Positions 45,905-55,204 of a stretch of DNA of 64,000 nucleotides are shown piece after piece. Under the pieces are notes generated by a model that was not told the DNA's origin, did no database searches, and saw only the letters and a list, made by a program, of their open reading frames with translations. A program made the translations under genes and the position numbers. Where the stretch lies: assembly GCF_009296185.1 (NCBI RefSeq), contig NZ_WBJR01000005.1, forward strand, positions 1-64,000, written 5' to 3'. This DNA is from Hydrogenovibrio sp. JE_KL2 (GTDB taxonomy: Bacteria; Pseudomonadota; Gammaproteobacteria; Thiomicrospirales; Thiomicrospiraceae). Each line of letters starts with the position of its first letter. The first letter of the stretch is position 1.

Positions 45905-47980
45905 TTGGTATTAGCACATCAAGATATGTCTACAGCAGTTGTCCTGGTCGTGGATGATGATCCAACAACGCTGATAACAACTCAGAAAGTTCTTGAGAAA
46001 TCCGGGTATCAAGTTCTCACCGCATCCAATGGGCGCGAGGCCATCTCCATTTATATGGAAGAAAAACCAAACTTAATCATCATGGATGTGATGATGCCGG
46101 TGATGGATGGTTATGCAGCGACTACCGCCATCCGAAGTTATACTCCTAGTCAAGCCGTTCCGATTCTGATGCTAACCTCTCAGGATGATATTGAATCCAT
46201 TGAACAGGCTTTTAATGCCGGAGCGACCGACTTCTTAATTAAGCCGATTAATTGGACGCTATTGGGGCAGCGCGTCCGTTATGCGCTTAAATCGTCTCTG
46301 ACGGAAGACCAGTTAAGAAAGACACAAGCGCAATTGCTCTATGCGCAAAAGCTTGCCAAGTTGGGCTATTGGGAGTGGGATGTAAAGGAAGATCGAATCG
46401 CCGCCTCTTCTTCAGCATTCGAAATTTTCGGAATTCCAAATCAAGCCGACGTCACGTTGGATCAATTTATTGCGAATGTCGCTCCTAAAGACATTCCGCT
46501 TATTCAGCAAGCTATTGCCGATGCCAGCCAAGGGTATCATGACATTCAAGTCAGTTTCAGGATCATGCATCATGACCAGTCCTTGACGCATATTGATTGT
46601 TTGGCTGAAGCCATTTACGAAGAAGATGAGTTGGTTAAGTTGACAGGTTCCGTTCAGGATATTTCGCGCTTGCACAAAGCCGAAACCCTGATTGATTACC
46701 AGTCAAACCATGATGTATTGACCGACTTGCCGAATCGTTCGTTCTTCAATCGTCGCATTACCCATTTCCTTGAATCCAATAATTACCAAGCGATGAGTGC
46801 TGTGGTGATTTTGGATATCGACCGCTTCAAGAAGATTAATGACACCCTTGGGCAAGAAAATGGGGATGCCTTGTTACGAAACGTCGCTTTGCGACTGAAG
46901 CGCGTCACCCGAGAAGAAGATGATATCGCCCGTTTGGGAAGCGACGAGTTCGCTATTTTGATTCGTTATGCGAAAGATGTCGCTGAATTGCATTTGTCCG
47001 TAAACCGTATTTTCCAAGACTTATCGAAAGTATTTGTCATTAACGGTCGCGAGCATTTTATTACCTTTTCGGTTGGGGTGTGTGTTGTTGAGCAAGGCGC
47101 AGAATCCGCAAACGAATTGATTGCCAATGCCAACGTCGCTCGAACCGAGGCCAAGTCCTCTGGCGGAAACCAAGCGATTTTCTATCAGTCGGACATGAAC
47201 GCCGAGGCTAGAACGCAGTTGATGCTGGAGACCGACTTGAGAAAGGCCTTGGAAAAAGGCGAAATCGAAGTTTACTACCAGCCACAGGTTGATGCAGAGA
47301 CTCTGGAAATTACCGGTGCTGAAGCCTTGGCGAGATGGAGGCACCCAACAGAAGGTTATGTGTCTCCCGGTATCTTTATCCCGCTGGCGGAGAGCACCGG
47401 GCTGATTGTCGAAATTGGTCGTCATGTGCTCAAGACAGCGGTGAAAGATGCAGAAACTTGGCAAGGTGCCGGATTTGACTGTGTTCATGTCGGCGTCAAC
47501 TTGTCTGGACGTCAATTCACGCACAGTGATTTGATGAAAGACATTCAAGCAGTGCTTCAGGAAACCACTTTGCCGGCTGGTTGTATTGATCTTGAGATTA
47601 CCGAAAGCTTGGCGATGAGCAATGCAGACCAGAATATCTCGATTTTGAAAGGGCTGAAAGCCATGGGCGTGTCGTTGTCGATTGATGACTTTGGGACAGG
47701 GTATTCTTCATTGGCTTACCTGCAAAGTTTCCCGATCGACACCATCAAGGTTGACCGTTCCTTTATTTTGAACTTGGCAACGGTAGAAGGCCAAGCGATT
47801 GTTAAGACGATTTTGGCGATGGCCGAATCATTGCAACTCAGTGTTGTGGTGGAAGGGGTTGAAGAGGATTTTCAGGTGGAGTTTTTACAAGGGAAACACT
47901 GCCAAACCTTCCAGGGCTTCAAGTTTGGTAAGCCGATGAATGCCGCAGCTTTTTTGAAATTGTTACACTCAAAACAATAG
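45905..47980 (+). CDS. REC-PAS-GGDEF-EAL response regulator
   Basis: The 691-residue protein has a receiver domain (VLVVDDDPTT, phospho-acceptor Asp in LIIMDVMMPVMDGY, Lys in FLIKPINW) and a PAS-like domain (LGYWEWDVKEDRI). A GGDEF domain whose motif is changed to GSDEF follows, then a complete EAL domain (AEALARWRHP, VNLSGRQF, LEITES, IDDFGTGYSSL, IKVDRSF, VEGVE). Net c-di-GMP hydrolysis is likely, with the GGDEF part perhaps GTP-binding only. TTG 45905 follows GGAG at ideal spacing; ATG 45926 and TTG 45893 are alternatives. The gene after it encodes an Hpt protein, a natural phosphotransfer partner. Confidence 0.92.
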   Translation: MVLAHQDMSTAVVLVVDDDPTTLITTQKVLEKSGYQVLTASNGREAISIYMEEKPNLIIMDVMMPVMDGYAATTAIRSYTPSQAVPILMLTSQDDIESIEQAFNAGATDFLIKPINWTLLGQRVRYALKSSLTEDQLRKTQAQLLYAQKLAKLGYWEWDVKEDRIAASSSAFEIFGIPNQADVTLDQFIANVAPKDIPLIQQAIADASQGYHDIQVSFRIMHHDQSLTHIDCLAEAIYEEDELVKLTGSVQDISRLHKAETLIDYQSNHDVLTDLPNRSFFNRRITHFLESNNYQAMSAVVILDIDRFKKINDTLGQENGDALLRNVALRLKRVTREEDDIARLGSDEFAILIRYAKDVAELHLSVNRIFQDLSKVFVINGREHFITFSVGVCVVEQGAESANELIANANVARTEAKSSGGNQAIFYQSDMNAEARTQLMLETDLRKALEKGEIEVYYQPQVDAETLEITGAEALARWRHPTEGYVSPGIFIPLAESTGLIVEIGRHVLKTAVKDAETWQGAGFDCVHVGVNLSGRQFTHSDLMKDIQAVLQETTLPAGCIDLEITESLAMSNADQNISILKGLKAMGVSLSIDDFGTGYSSLAYLQSFPIDTIKVDRSFILNLATVEGQAIVKTILAMAESLQLSVVVEGVEEDFQVEFLQGKHCQTFQGFKFGKPMNAAAFLKLLHSKQ

Positions 47981-47989
47981 GACGTTAAG

Positions 47990-48331
47990 GTGAGCATTCT
48001 CGACAACAGTCATCTCGATATGCTGAAAGACGTTATCGGCGAAGACTTAAAAGAAATTTTAGACGTGTTTTTACAGACGGCACCGGCCGAGTTGGCGGCA
48101 ATGCAGCAGGCATTTTCCCAACAGGATGAAGTCGGATTGCGCTTGCATTCACATACGCTCAAAGGCAGTGCTGCGAATGTCGGGGCAACCGAACTGTCCT
48201 TGCAGGCCAAGAAGGTAGAAGATGCTGCAAAGGCAAATGACTTATCTTCTGTTAGTGAAGATATTCAGCAATTGGAAGAGAGCTTGCCGGCAGTTTTGCA
48301 GGCACTACAAGACTATATAAACAAAATATAA
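47990..48331 (+). CDS. Hpt domain phosphotransfer protein
   Basis: The 113-residue protein is a stand-alone histidine phosphotransfer domain with the phospho-acceptor in HSHTLKGSAANVGATELS near residue 50 and a Gly-Ser-Ala-Ala turn typical of the family. The start is GTG 47990, 9 bases after the preceding stop, so it is probably cotranslated with the REC-GGDEF-EAL gene. No sensor kinase is visible nearby; the donor must be encoded elsewhere. Confidence 0.9.
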   Translation: MSILDNSHLDMLKDVIGEDLKEILDVFLQTAPAELAAMQQAFSQQDEVGLRLHSHTLKGSAANVGATELSLQAKKVEDAAKANDLSSVSEDIQQLEESLPAVLQALQDYINKI

Positions 48332-48341
48332 GAGAAAAACT

Positions 48342-48977
48342 ATGCATTATTTGGTGACCCCAGAAGAAACTTATGCGGCCAAGACCCCGCACCATATCTT
48401 TAACCTTAATGTGATTATTACGCATCTTGCCGTTTCTCAGGTTTCGCTGGAGTTAGGGCATGGCAATCCATACTACTTTATTTTGGTGCCGTTTCTTTCT
48501 TCTATCGTGATTGCTTATTTATATTTCCACGGAAAGACCGTTGCCAAGACCAGTAGCTGGTTTGTTGCCGCCCATTGGAAGTTGGCTTGGCGACGTAGTC
48601 GAAACCTATTAATCGCCTATGGCGCAGCCCTAGCCGTTATCCTATTGTTTGGTTTGATTGGAAAGTTGTCTGGCGGCTTGATGATGAATGACTTTTCGGA
48701 TGATGGATCGTCCAGTTCGATTGTCGGAAAAGTCGGTTTGTATTTTGGTGCCTTGATTGTCTTTGTGACCGTGTTGATCAATTTTTTGCAAACAGGTATT
48801 TCGGTTTATGACGCAGGTAGAGGAATCATTGACCCTAAAATCGAGAAGTATCTGCCAAGGGATGAAAACTCGAATGAAGAGCTTGGTGAAGGCGATGATG
48901 AAGTCGCACATGCCGGTCAAAAACAAATGAAAAGCACTACCGCTGAAGTAGATGAGAAAACCGGAGAAAAAGCATGA
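48342..48977 (+). CDS. Unknown membrane protein, three predicted spans
   Basis: No family is recognised. The 211-residue protein has hydrophobic segments at about 45-65 (YFILVPFLSSIVIAYLYF), 85-107 (LIAYGAALAVILLFGLIG) and 130-152 (LYFGALIVFVTVLINFL), and an acidic, disordered C-terminal tail (DENSNEELGEGDDEVAHAG). It starts 10 bases after the Hpt gene and its end overlaps the next gene by 4 bases as ATGA. The placement suggests a membrane partner of the signalling pair, but that is inference. Confidence 0.75.
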   Translation: MHYLVTPEETYAAKTPHHIFNLNVIITHLAVSQVSLELGHGNPYYFILVPFLSSIVIAYLYFHGKTVAKTSSWFVAAHWKLAWRRSRNLLIAYGAALAVILLFGLIGKLSGGLMMNDFSDDGSSSSIVGKVGLYFGALIVFVTVLINFLQTGISVYDAGRGIIDPKIEKYLPRDENSNEELGEGDDEVAHAGQKQMKSTTAEVDEKTGEKA

Positions 48978-49618
48978 GCGGAACATCCAAACCGGTTTTG
49001 CCTATTTATATTTGGGTGCTGTTGGCAGCGATTGGTCTGACGGCACTTTTGTTGCTGTTGGTGCCAAGCCAAGAAGAAGTGAGTCCTGAGCTGCTGCCAT
49101 GGAATAGCCAATACACGAAGGATAACCACCTTCAAGCCTTGGGTCTGACGCTGGAAGCTTCAACGGTGGCCGATGCCGAGAAGTTGTTCGGTAAAGACAT
49201 TGAAGTGCAGATATTCTCTAAGAAAGATGAGAGTAATAAAACGGCAGAGATTTACTTCCCATTTATTTCCATTGCAGCGATTACCGGTTCTTTAACCGCG
49301 ACATTGGATGTGCCTGAAGAGACGTTGAACGTCATGTATTCCCGAGGGGTGAAAACCACGGTGAATTCCTTGGGGAATCGTCAGGTCACGCCGGTGAGTA
49401 GTGATGCCAAAGCTTTACTTGAGTACAAAATCAAAAATTTGACGCTGGTTCCGAAAAAACAGTTGACCGAAAGAGGGATTAAGTTACGTTTTGGTGAGCC
49501 GGATCGAGTGACTAAGAATCATGACGGCTCGACCCGTTGGGTTTATGTAAACAAAGGCGTGGAAATTATTCTGAACCCCGATGGCCCAGATGCTTTGCAG
49601 TACTATCGCGTCCAGTGA
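48974..49618 (+). CDS. Unknown membrane-anchored periplasmic protein
   Basis: One N-terminal helix ([19 protein letters not shown], about 12-30) anchors a soluble domain of about 180 residues, probably periplasmic, rich in beta and helix. The ending [40 protein letters not shown] resembles small SmpA/OmlA-like folds, but I would not assign it. It is coupled to the preceding gene by ATGA overlap. It converges with moaC, the 3' ends overlapping by 16 bases. Confidence 0.72.
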   Translation: MSGTSKPVLPIYIWVLLAAIGLTALLLLLVPSQEEVSPELLPWNSQYTKDNHLQALGLTLEASTVADAEKLFGKDIEVQIFSKKDESNKTAEIYFPFISIAAITGSLTATLDVPEETLNVMYSRGVKTTVNSLGNRQVTPVSSDAKALLEYKIKNLTLVPKKQLTERGIKLRFGEPDRVTKNHDGSTRWVYVNKGVEIILNPDGPDALQYYRVQ

Positions 49619-50082
49619 CCGCTTTTACCGCCTTTCTTTTCCAATAGCTGTACCTGGTCGATAACCATGCCTTTATCGACTGCTTTACACATGTCATAAA
49701 GCGTAAGAGCAGCTGTTGTAGCAGCGGTTAAAGCTTCCATTTCCACGCCTGTTTGACCAACCAGTTTGCATATTGCGATGATCTCAACACAGTTATTATC
49801 AACATTAGGTTCAAGCTCAACCTTAACCGAGGTTAACATCAGAGGGTGGCACATCGGAATGAGGTCTGGCGTACGTTTTGCCGCCATGATGCCGGCAATA
49901 CGTGCGGTAGCCATGACGTCGCCTTTTTTGTGCGTGCCATCCATAATCATCTTGAGCGTGTTTGGTAGCATGTGGATTACAGCCATGGCACGAGCCTCAC
50001 GCTCTGTATGAGCCTTTTCGCTCACATCTACCATTCTGGCTTGGCCTTTTTCATCAATATGAGTAAGTGTTGGTTCTGTCAT
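49603..50082 (-). CDS. moaC: Cyclic pyranopterin monophosphate synthase
   Basis: MoaC turns the MoaA product into cyclic pyranopterin monophosphate, the first molybdopterin intermediate. The 159-residue length matches E. coli. Blocks seen: [46 protein letters not shown] and [23 protein letters not shown] 50082 follows GGGA; a longer frame to 50118 is rejected. It is separated from the moeA-moaEDA group by the chemoreceptor gene. Confidence 0.96.
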   Translation of the reverse strand: MTEPTLTHIDEKGQARMVDVSEKAHTEREARAMAVIHMLPNTLKMIMDGTHKKGDVMATARIAGIMAAKRTPDLIPMCHPLMLTSVKVELEPNVDNNCVEIIAICKLVGQTGVEMEALTAATTAALTLYDMCKAVDKGMVIDQVQLLEKKGGKSGHWTR

Positions 50083-50292
50083 GATTTTCCCACTGTTTGA
50101 AGTTTCGAATTTTGTCAAGAGTGTTCCCGAAGGGCTTCACATACAAAATAATGGGCTATTTTAAACAATCACTATGATTATTGCATGGGATTACTTACTT
50201 TCTACATTCCTGAAAGTTGCTTACACTTGGAAGTAATGCTAATTCTTATGGCTGGGATTAAGTATTTATTTTTGGTTGCTTGTGGATTGCAA

Positions 50293-50338
50293 AAAAGCTA
50301 TCACGTATGCCGACCGAAGACATCGTCTTCGGCGTGAT
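50293..50338 (-). terminator. Probable terminator of the chemoreceptor gene
   Basis: CCGAAGAC (50314-50321) and GTCTTCGG (50325-50332) form a perfect 8-base stem; outer TCACG/CGTGA pairing may extend it. On the minus strand a run of T follows after TAGC. It lies just after the chemoreceptor stop codon. Confidence 0.55.
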
Positions 50339-50356
50339 TTGAATTGATAAAAAAGA

Positions 50357-52600
50357 CTAGAATTCAGCCCATTTATCGCCAGAGGCATTAGTTTCTTTAC
50401 TCGTTGTTTCTGACTTGTTTTCGACTTTTTTAGATCCATTTAATGTTGCAACAGTCTTTTTATGCTCAATTTTTGCCACGTTATTTTCTGAGGGTGGGGT
50501 CTCATGTTTATGGATCAATTTTGATTCTTCACCAGTGTTGAAAAATGCCATATCATTTTCTAGATTATTAGCCTGTTCACTCATACTGTCTGCGGCTGCT
50601 GCAGTTTCCTCGGCCAAAGCAGCATTTTGTTGTGTCACTTCGTCAATTTGACTGATGGCTTTATGCACTTGCTCTATACCTTCCATCTGCTGATTGGAGG
50701 CTTGGGCAATTTGCTCTATCATTTGCGTGACTTCATCAATGGATTGATCGATTCCAGATAGCACTTCACCGGACTCGGATGCGAGTGAGGTTCCTTGGTC
50801 TATACGGGTGACACTCTCGGAGATTAAAGTATTGATTTCCTTCGCGGCATCAGCTGATTTTTGTGCCAGAGAACGTACTTCTCCTGCGACTACGGCAAAA
50901 CCTCGTCCATGTTCACCAGCACGTGCAGCTTCGACAGCAGCATTTAGAGCCAACAAGTTTGTTTGGAAGGCAATGCCGTCTATCAAGGAAACAATATCAG
51001 AGATTTTATGGCTGGAATCTTGAATAGCACCCATGGCTTCGATTGTTTGTTTCATTACGGTAGAACCATTGCTGGATTGCTTTTGTACGGCATTCGCCAC
51101 TTCAGAAACATCCTTTGTAAGTTGTGAATTATTCCTAACGGTTGAAGTCATTTCTTCCATCGTGGCCGAGGTTTCTTCAATTGCGGCTGCCTGCTGTTGA
51201 ACACGTTGGCTCAAATCCATAGCACCTTGTGTAACTTCCTGAGCACCCTGTGAAACTGTGTGCGCAGCCTGATTAGCTTGCCTGATGACCTCAGCCAAGT
51301 TGCTGATCGTATTGTTGACCGTTTGTTTGAACTCATGTAGTTGACCTTTGTAATTACCACTGACGGTTTTGGTCAAGTTGCCATGTTCAACTTCCATCAG
51401 GACATTAACCGCTTCATTAACCGGTAGCACGATTCCATCAAGTATCTGGTTGACTCCAGAGATCATTTGCTTCCAATCTCCCTGAAATTGGCTGGCATCG
51501 GCACGTTTATCAAGCTCGCCATCAACTGCGGCTTGTATGAGGATGTTGGTGTCTGCAGAGATGGCTTTGAGGTTGGTTCGAACAGTTTCAATGGCTTCGT
51601 TGATAAAGGCTTTTTTGCCAGGTAATTTTTCCATATCGGCATTGAAATTCCCTTCACCAAAAGACTTGAATACAGCCATAGCTTTTTTGTTTACGGAGAT
51701 ATGGTCATCAACCATAGTGTTCACGCCACGAGCCATTTTGCGGAAGTCACCCAAGAATTTTTCTTCATTAATGTGTATGTCAATATCTCCTGCGTGGTGC
51801 TTTTGATACATTTGGTCCATATCATGCAAAAGCAATTGGACTGTTTCTTGTAAGCGTTTCATTGCGCTTAATAATAACCCTGTTTCATCAGAGGTACTAA
51901 CCTCTATAGTGCTGGATAAATTCCCTTCTGCGATCGCATTTGCGGTATTAACAGCGTTTTTTAGTTGCTTAGAAATGTTTTTAGGAATGGAATAACCAAT
52001 CCACAGTGCACCAAGCAAAATTATGGCGAGCACTGAAAAGGCAATATTTTTGAACTGATTGACCTGGTTTGCCAGTTGTTTCCGGATTTCGGCGGATTTT
52101 GATAAAGCTGCTTCGCCGGCTTTATCGAGGTTATCTCGAAGCGCAGAAAACCTAAGATCGGCATTTTTGTGTAGTTCCATGATTTCGGCTTCGCCAACTT
52201 TATCAATGGCCGTGACTAACTTATCAGATTGTTGTTTCCAGGCTTTAAAATCAGATTTAAAGGTCGACGACTTGGCGAGCACATCAGGATAATCTTGCAT
52301 TCTTGAACGATATTCTGCATAACGGTCAGAAACCTGCTGAGCATTTTCATTGCGTGACGCATTAGCTTTCTCTGCAGAACCAAGGTGAGTCACTAAATTT
52401 AGTTCTGCTAACTTTGCTTGATAAAGGTCGCGATCGGCATTTAGGGTTAATGAAATGGCTTTAACAAACTTGTCGGCTTGTAGTTCGATTGAACGTTTTT
52501 GCATGTCCAGCATTTCAGAGAAAATGAACAGTAACGCAATAATTGAGGCTGCTAAGACTAATATAGGAATTGAGGCTTTGACTCGGATAGTGTTTAACAT
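50357..52600 (-). CDS. Methyl-accepting chemotaxis protein with repeated HAMP modules
   Basis: The 747-residue protein has a membrane helix near 11-30 and a periplasmic four-helix-type sensor (about 35-185). A second membrane helix lies near 187-205. HAMP and HAMP-like segments follow (about 205-450, three similar blocks such as [40 protein letters not shown]). The signalling hairpin is present with [21 protein letters not shown] (20-residue core). The C terminus KWAEF resembles the CheR/CheB-docking pentapeptide. It should steer flagellar motility; the ligand is unknown. Confidence 0.94.
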   Translation of the reverse strand: MLNTIRVKASIPILVLAASIIALLFIFSEMLDMQKRSIELQADKFVKAISLTLNADRDLYQAKLAELNLVTHLGSAEKANASRNENAQQVSDRYAEYRSRMQDYPDVLAKSSTFKSDFKAWKQQSDKLVTAIDKVGEAEIMELHKNADLRFSALRDNLDKAGEAALSKSAEIRKQLANQVNQFKNIAFSVLAIILLGALWIGYSIPKNISKQLKNAVNTANAIAEGNLSSTIEVSTSDETGLLLSAMKRLQETVQLLLHDMDQMYQKHHAGDIDIHINEEKFLGDFRKMARGVNTMVDDHISVNKKAMAVFKSFGEGNFNADMEKLPGKKAFINEAIETVRTNLKAISADTNILIQAAVDGELDKRADASQFQGDWKQMISGVNQILDGIVLPVNEAVNVLMEVEHGNLTKTVSGNYKGQLHEFKQTVNNTISNLAEVIRQANQAAHTVSQGAQEVTQGAMDLSQRVQQQAAAIEETSATMEEMTSTVRNNSQLTKDVSEVANAVQKQSSNGSTVMKQTIEAMGAIQDSSHKISDIVSLIDGIAFQTNLLALNAAVEAARAGEHGRGFAVVAGEVRSLAQKSADAAKEINTLISESVTRIDQGTSLASESGEVLSGIDQSIDEVTQMIEQIAQASNQQMEGIEQVHKAISQIDEVTQQNAALAEETAAAADSMSEQANNLENDMAFFNTGEESKLIHKHETPPSENNVAKIEHKKTVATLNGSKKVENKSETTSKETNASGDKWAEF

Positions 52601-53153
52601 TTATATTTCCTTATTGCGTTGTTGCTTGGCTAAAACTGTGGCCAGTAACTTTGCACATTTCCATTTTTGTTGTTTACGTTGCCTTTTGGGTTTTCTATTT
52701 AGTTGCTCTAGCGTTTCCCAAAAAAGTTATATTTCTACCCTAAACTCCGTTTATTTTATGTCGGATAGGGTAAAAAACGGGTTGCATAGAGGATTAATCC
52801 TGCATCCAGTTTTAAAGATAACAAAAAGATAACAAAAAGATAACAACATATTACACTATTTCTGGTCGGTTAGTCTTTACTCAAGCAATAGGATTTCTTT
52901 ATGGCGCGATTTGCATATTTACATTTAAAGAAAACTCAGCTCAACGAGAAGGTTGTATTACAAACGTAAGGTTGGGTAGTGATAGAATTTTTAAAGTTAA
53001 ATTTTGATTAGTAAGTGATTAAAGCTAGCTTTTCAAAAAAACACAGAAACTATTGATTGTGGCAGCTAACTTTAACCATAATGCAAGAACACACTTGTAG
53101 AAAACTATTTGGATGTGCATTCCTGACGTCTTTTAATGAATTGTGCAGACACA
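52601..53153. other. Gene-free stretch between the chemoreceptor and moeA
   Basis: These 553 bases are AT-rich and carry no convincing gene in either strand; short frames here lack ribosome binding sites and family resemblance. The region should contain the chemoreceptor promoter near 52620-52800. A short 11-base tandem repeat lies at 52817-52846. I see no tRNA, terminator with a T tract, or dispersed-repeat copy. Confidence 0.6.
52817..52846 (+). repeat. 11-base tandem repeat, 2.7 copies
   Basis: GATAACAAAAA is repeated at 52817, 52828 and (partly) 52839. The period is close to one DNA turn. Confidence 0.85.
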
Positions 53154-54365
53154 CTAGCTCAGGCTGTTAAAAGGAAAAAAAGCTACTTTATCGCCTTTTG
53201 CGATAGTTGTATCTTCTGGAATAACGACAAAACCGTCTGCCCAGGCGGTTGAGGTCAAAACATTAGAACCCTGTTTTGGAAAAACCTCAACCTTTGTTTC
53301 TTGAGTTTTCTCATCATTTACCAATCTACCGCGGGCGAAATCGCGACGGAAATTAGGTTTGGTCCAATCAAAATCAGCCTTTAACCATAAAGGAGTAGGG
53401 ATAACATTTTTAGCACCTTGCATGGTTAGCAAGAAAGGTCTAGCGAAAAGGTAGAAGGTTGCAAAAGCAGAAACAGGGTTGCCCGGTAAACCGATAAAAG
53501 GTGCGCCCAGAATATTTCCATAAGCTAAAGGCTTACCAGGTTTCATTTTAACCTTCCACATGTCTAATGCACCGAGTGAGTCGACAGCCGGTTTGATATG
53601 GTCTTCTTCACCAACAGAGACACCGCCTGTGGTCATCACCACATCTGCTTGAGATGCTGCGATCTTCATAGCGTCAATCGTTGCCTCTAGCGAGTCTTCT
53701 ACCTTGCCAAGATCAATCAATTCAAAGCCCAGTTGAGGGATGGCACCTGATAAAGTATATCGATTGGCATTGAAAATTTTGCCAGGTTGGGGGGTGTCGC
53801 CAGGCTCCAATAACTCATCGCCGGTGGTAAAAGTAGCAATTCTCAATGGACGGTAAACGCTGACTTCTGCGATGCCGATAGAGGCAATCAATCCTAAGTC
53901 TTGCGCCGTCAGGCGATGACCCGCTGAAAACAGGGTTTGACCGATGGCGATGTCTTCGCCAATCACGCGGACGTTATCCCCCAACCTGGCAGATTTTAAT
54001 AGGATTTTGATCTCACCGTTTTCCAGAGATTCCGTGTCTTCTTGCATGACTACGGTGTCGGCTCCTTCAGGCATGGGTGCACCAGTGAATATACGGGCAA
54101 TGGTATTAGGCGCTAGAGCAGAAGCCAATGAGCCGGCCGGAATACGTTGACTGACAGAAAAGGTATCACAGGCATTCAAGTCTTGGCAGCGAATGGCGTA
54201 GCCGTCCATTTGGCTGTTGTCGAAAGAAGGAACATTGACACTGGAGACAATGTCTTCTGCCAAGATATAGCCGCACGCCTGACCGACAGATACGGAAAGG
54301 GTTTGGTTTGTCGGCTTGGCTTGTTGAATGAGGTAGTCTAAAGCTTCATCAAATGTTTTCATCAT
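53154..54365 (-). CDS. moeA: Molybdopterin molybdenumtransferase
   Basis: MoeA inserts molybdate into adenylated molybdopterin. The 403-residue length is standard. The opening TFDEALDYLIQQ, the blocks SVNVPSFDNSQMDGYAIR, ARIFTGAPMPEGADTVVMQED, TTGGVSVGEEDHIK and GLPGNPVSAFATF are all seen. A frame open to 54545 would add 60 unrelated residues through a terminator and is rejected. ATG 54365 or 54362 follows GGAAG. Two dispersed-repeat copies lie inside (53774-53796 and 53978-53997). Confidence 0.96.
   Translation of the reverse strand: MMKTFDEALDYLIQQAKPTNQTLSVSVGQACGYILAEDIVSSVNVPSFDNSQMDGYAIRCQDLNACDTFSVSQRIPAGSLASALAPNTIARIFTGAPMPEGADTVVMQEDTESLENGEIKILLKSARLGDNVRVIGEDIAIGQTLFSAGHRLTAQDLGLIASIGIAEVSVYRPLRIATFTTGDELLEPGDTPQPGKIFNANRYTLSGAIPQLGFELIDLGKVEDSLEATIDAMKIAASQADVVMTTGGVSVGEEDHIKPAVDSLGALDMWKVKMKPGKPLAYGNILGAPFIGLPGNPVSAFATFYLFARPFLLTMQGAKNVIPTPLWLKADFDWTKPNFRRDFARGRLVNDEKTQETKVEVFPKQGSNVLTSTAWADGFVVIPEDTTIAKGDKVAFFPFNSLS
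53774..53796 (-). repeat. Dispersed repeat in moeA, one mismatch
   Basis: The plus strand reads AATTTTGCCAGGTTGGGG, one base different from the reverse C-variant word. The moeA frame reads PQPGKIF, a further reading frame. Confidence 0.8.
53978..53997 (+). repeat. Dispersed 19-mer repeat in moeA
   Basis: This is an exact forward copy, C variant; in the moeA frame it is read as KSARLG, as in mnmC. Confidence 0.92.
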
Positions 54366-54374
54366 CGGTCTTCC

Positions 54375-54398
54375 AAAAAAATCCCCGCGTTTGCGGGG
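54375..54398 (-). terminator. Terminator between moaE and moeA
   Basis: CCCCGC/GCGGGG with a 4-base loop is followed on the minus strand by ATTTTTTT. It sits only 10 bases before the moeA start, so readthrough or attenuation would set moeA level. Confidence 0.88.
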
Positions 54399-54430
54399 AA
54401 ATGACAGATTGTTCGTTGCATAAGGGTTGT

Positions 54431-54922
54431 CTATGCGGGTTTTTCTTTGTTTAGAGGTTGATGCCAGCGAGCTTCCGCTTCTTTGTCTGAAATGCGTGCA
54501 TCGACCCATCGCGTTTCGCCATTCGGAAAGGTTTCTTTTTTCCAAAAAGGCGCGTTAGTTTTTAAGTAATCCATAATGAAGTGAGCAGCTTCAAATGCAG
54601 CTTCTCTGTGACGAGAGCTGACAGCGACCAGTACGATTTGATCACAAGGCATCATTTCACCAATGCGATGGATAATCATGCTGCTTTGTAGCGACCAGCG
54701 TTCATGTGCCTGTAAACGAATGGTTTCCAGTGCCTTTTCGGTCATGCCTGGGTAGTGCTCAAGCTTCAGCACGGAAATATCGTCACCTTCGTTGATATCG
54801 CGCACCGTTCCTACAAAGGAAACCACGGCGCCAATGTCTTTGTGACCTTTGCGTAGAGCGTTGATTTCAGTGGTTAAATCAAAGTCTTCTTTTTGAACTT
54901 TGACAAAAGGAAACTCAGACAA
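54431..54922 (-). CDS. moaE: Molybdopterin synthase catalytic subunit
   Basis: MoaE, with MoaD, adds two sulfurs to cyclic pyranopterin monophosphate. The 163-residue protein has GAVVSFVGTVRD, LEHYPGMTEKAL, RIGEMMPCDQIVLVAVSSRHREAAFEA (active-site region quoted in part) and the catalytic-lysine region TNAPFWKKETFPNGE. moaD lies 3 bases upstream on the same strand, so the two subunits are cotranslated. Confidence 0.97.
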   Translation of the reverse strand: MSEFPFVKVQKEDFDLTTEINALRKGHKDIGAVVSFVGTVRDINEGDDISVLKLEHYPGMTEKALETIRLQAHERWSLQSSMIIHRIGEMMPCDQIVLVAVSSRHREAAFEAAHFIMDYLKTNAPFWKKETFPNGETRWVDARISDKEAEARWHQPLNKEKPA

Positions 54923-54925
54923 GCT

Positions 54926-55177
54926 TCAGCCTCCAGTCACCGGTGGGAAGAAAGCGATTTCATCCCCGGCCTTTAATGCCGTTGCGCGATCAGCAACATC
55001 GTGGTTAACGGCGATTTGCAGGTTGTTATTCTCCGCTAGGGCCATTTTCCATTGTTCACCACGTTCTGCCAGTGCGTTCAATACGCAGCCGACGGTTTTG
55101 AAGTTATCTGACGGCAAAGTCTCTTGGCTTTGTCCTAAGACTTCTCTAAAGTTTGCAAAGTATAAAATTTCCAGCAT
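54926..55177 (-). CDS. moaD: Molybdopterin synthase sulfur carrier subunit
   Basis: This is an 83-residue ubiquitin-like sulfur carrier ending PPVTGG; the C-terminal Gly-Gly is adenylated by MoeB and thiocarboxylated. The beta-grasp start MLEILYFANFREVLG and the block NHDVADRATALKAGDEIAFFPP are typical. It lies between moaA (27 bases) and moaE (3 bases). Confidence 0.96.
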   Translation of the reverse strand: MLEILYFANFREVLGQSQETLPSDNFKTVGCVLNALAERGEQWKMALAENNNLQIAVNHDVADRATALKAGDEIAFFPPVTGG

Positions 55178-55204
55178 ATTTGCGTTCCTTAGTTAGTTAC
55201 CTGA

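Noticed and set aside
47021-47548. 175-codon open frame on the minus strand
   Set aside because: It is opposite the GGDEF-EAL coding region, with low-complexity, unlikely composition.
52455-52832. 125-codon open frame overlapping the chemoreceptor start
   Set aside because: It overlaps the receptor N terminus on the other strand and has no recognisable domain or start signal.
54366-54545. N-terminal extension of moeA
   Set aside because: It would run through a strong terminator and into moaE, and adds 60 residues absent from the MoeA family.
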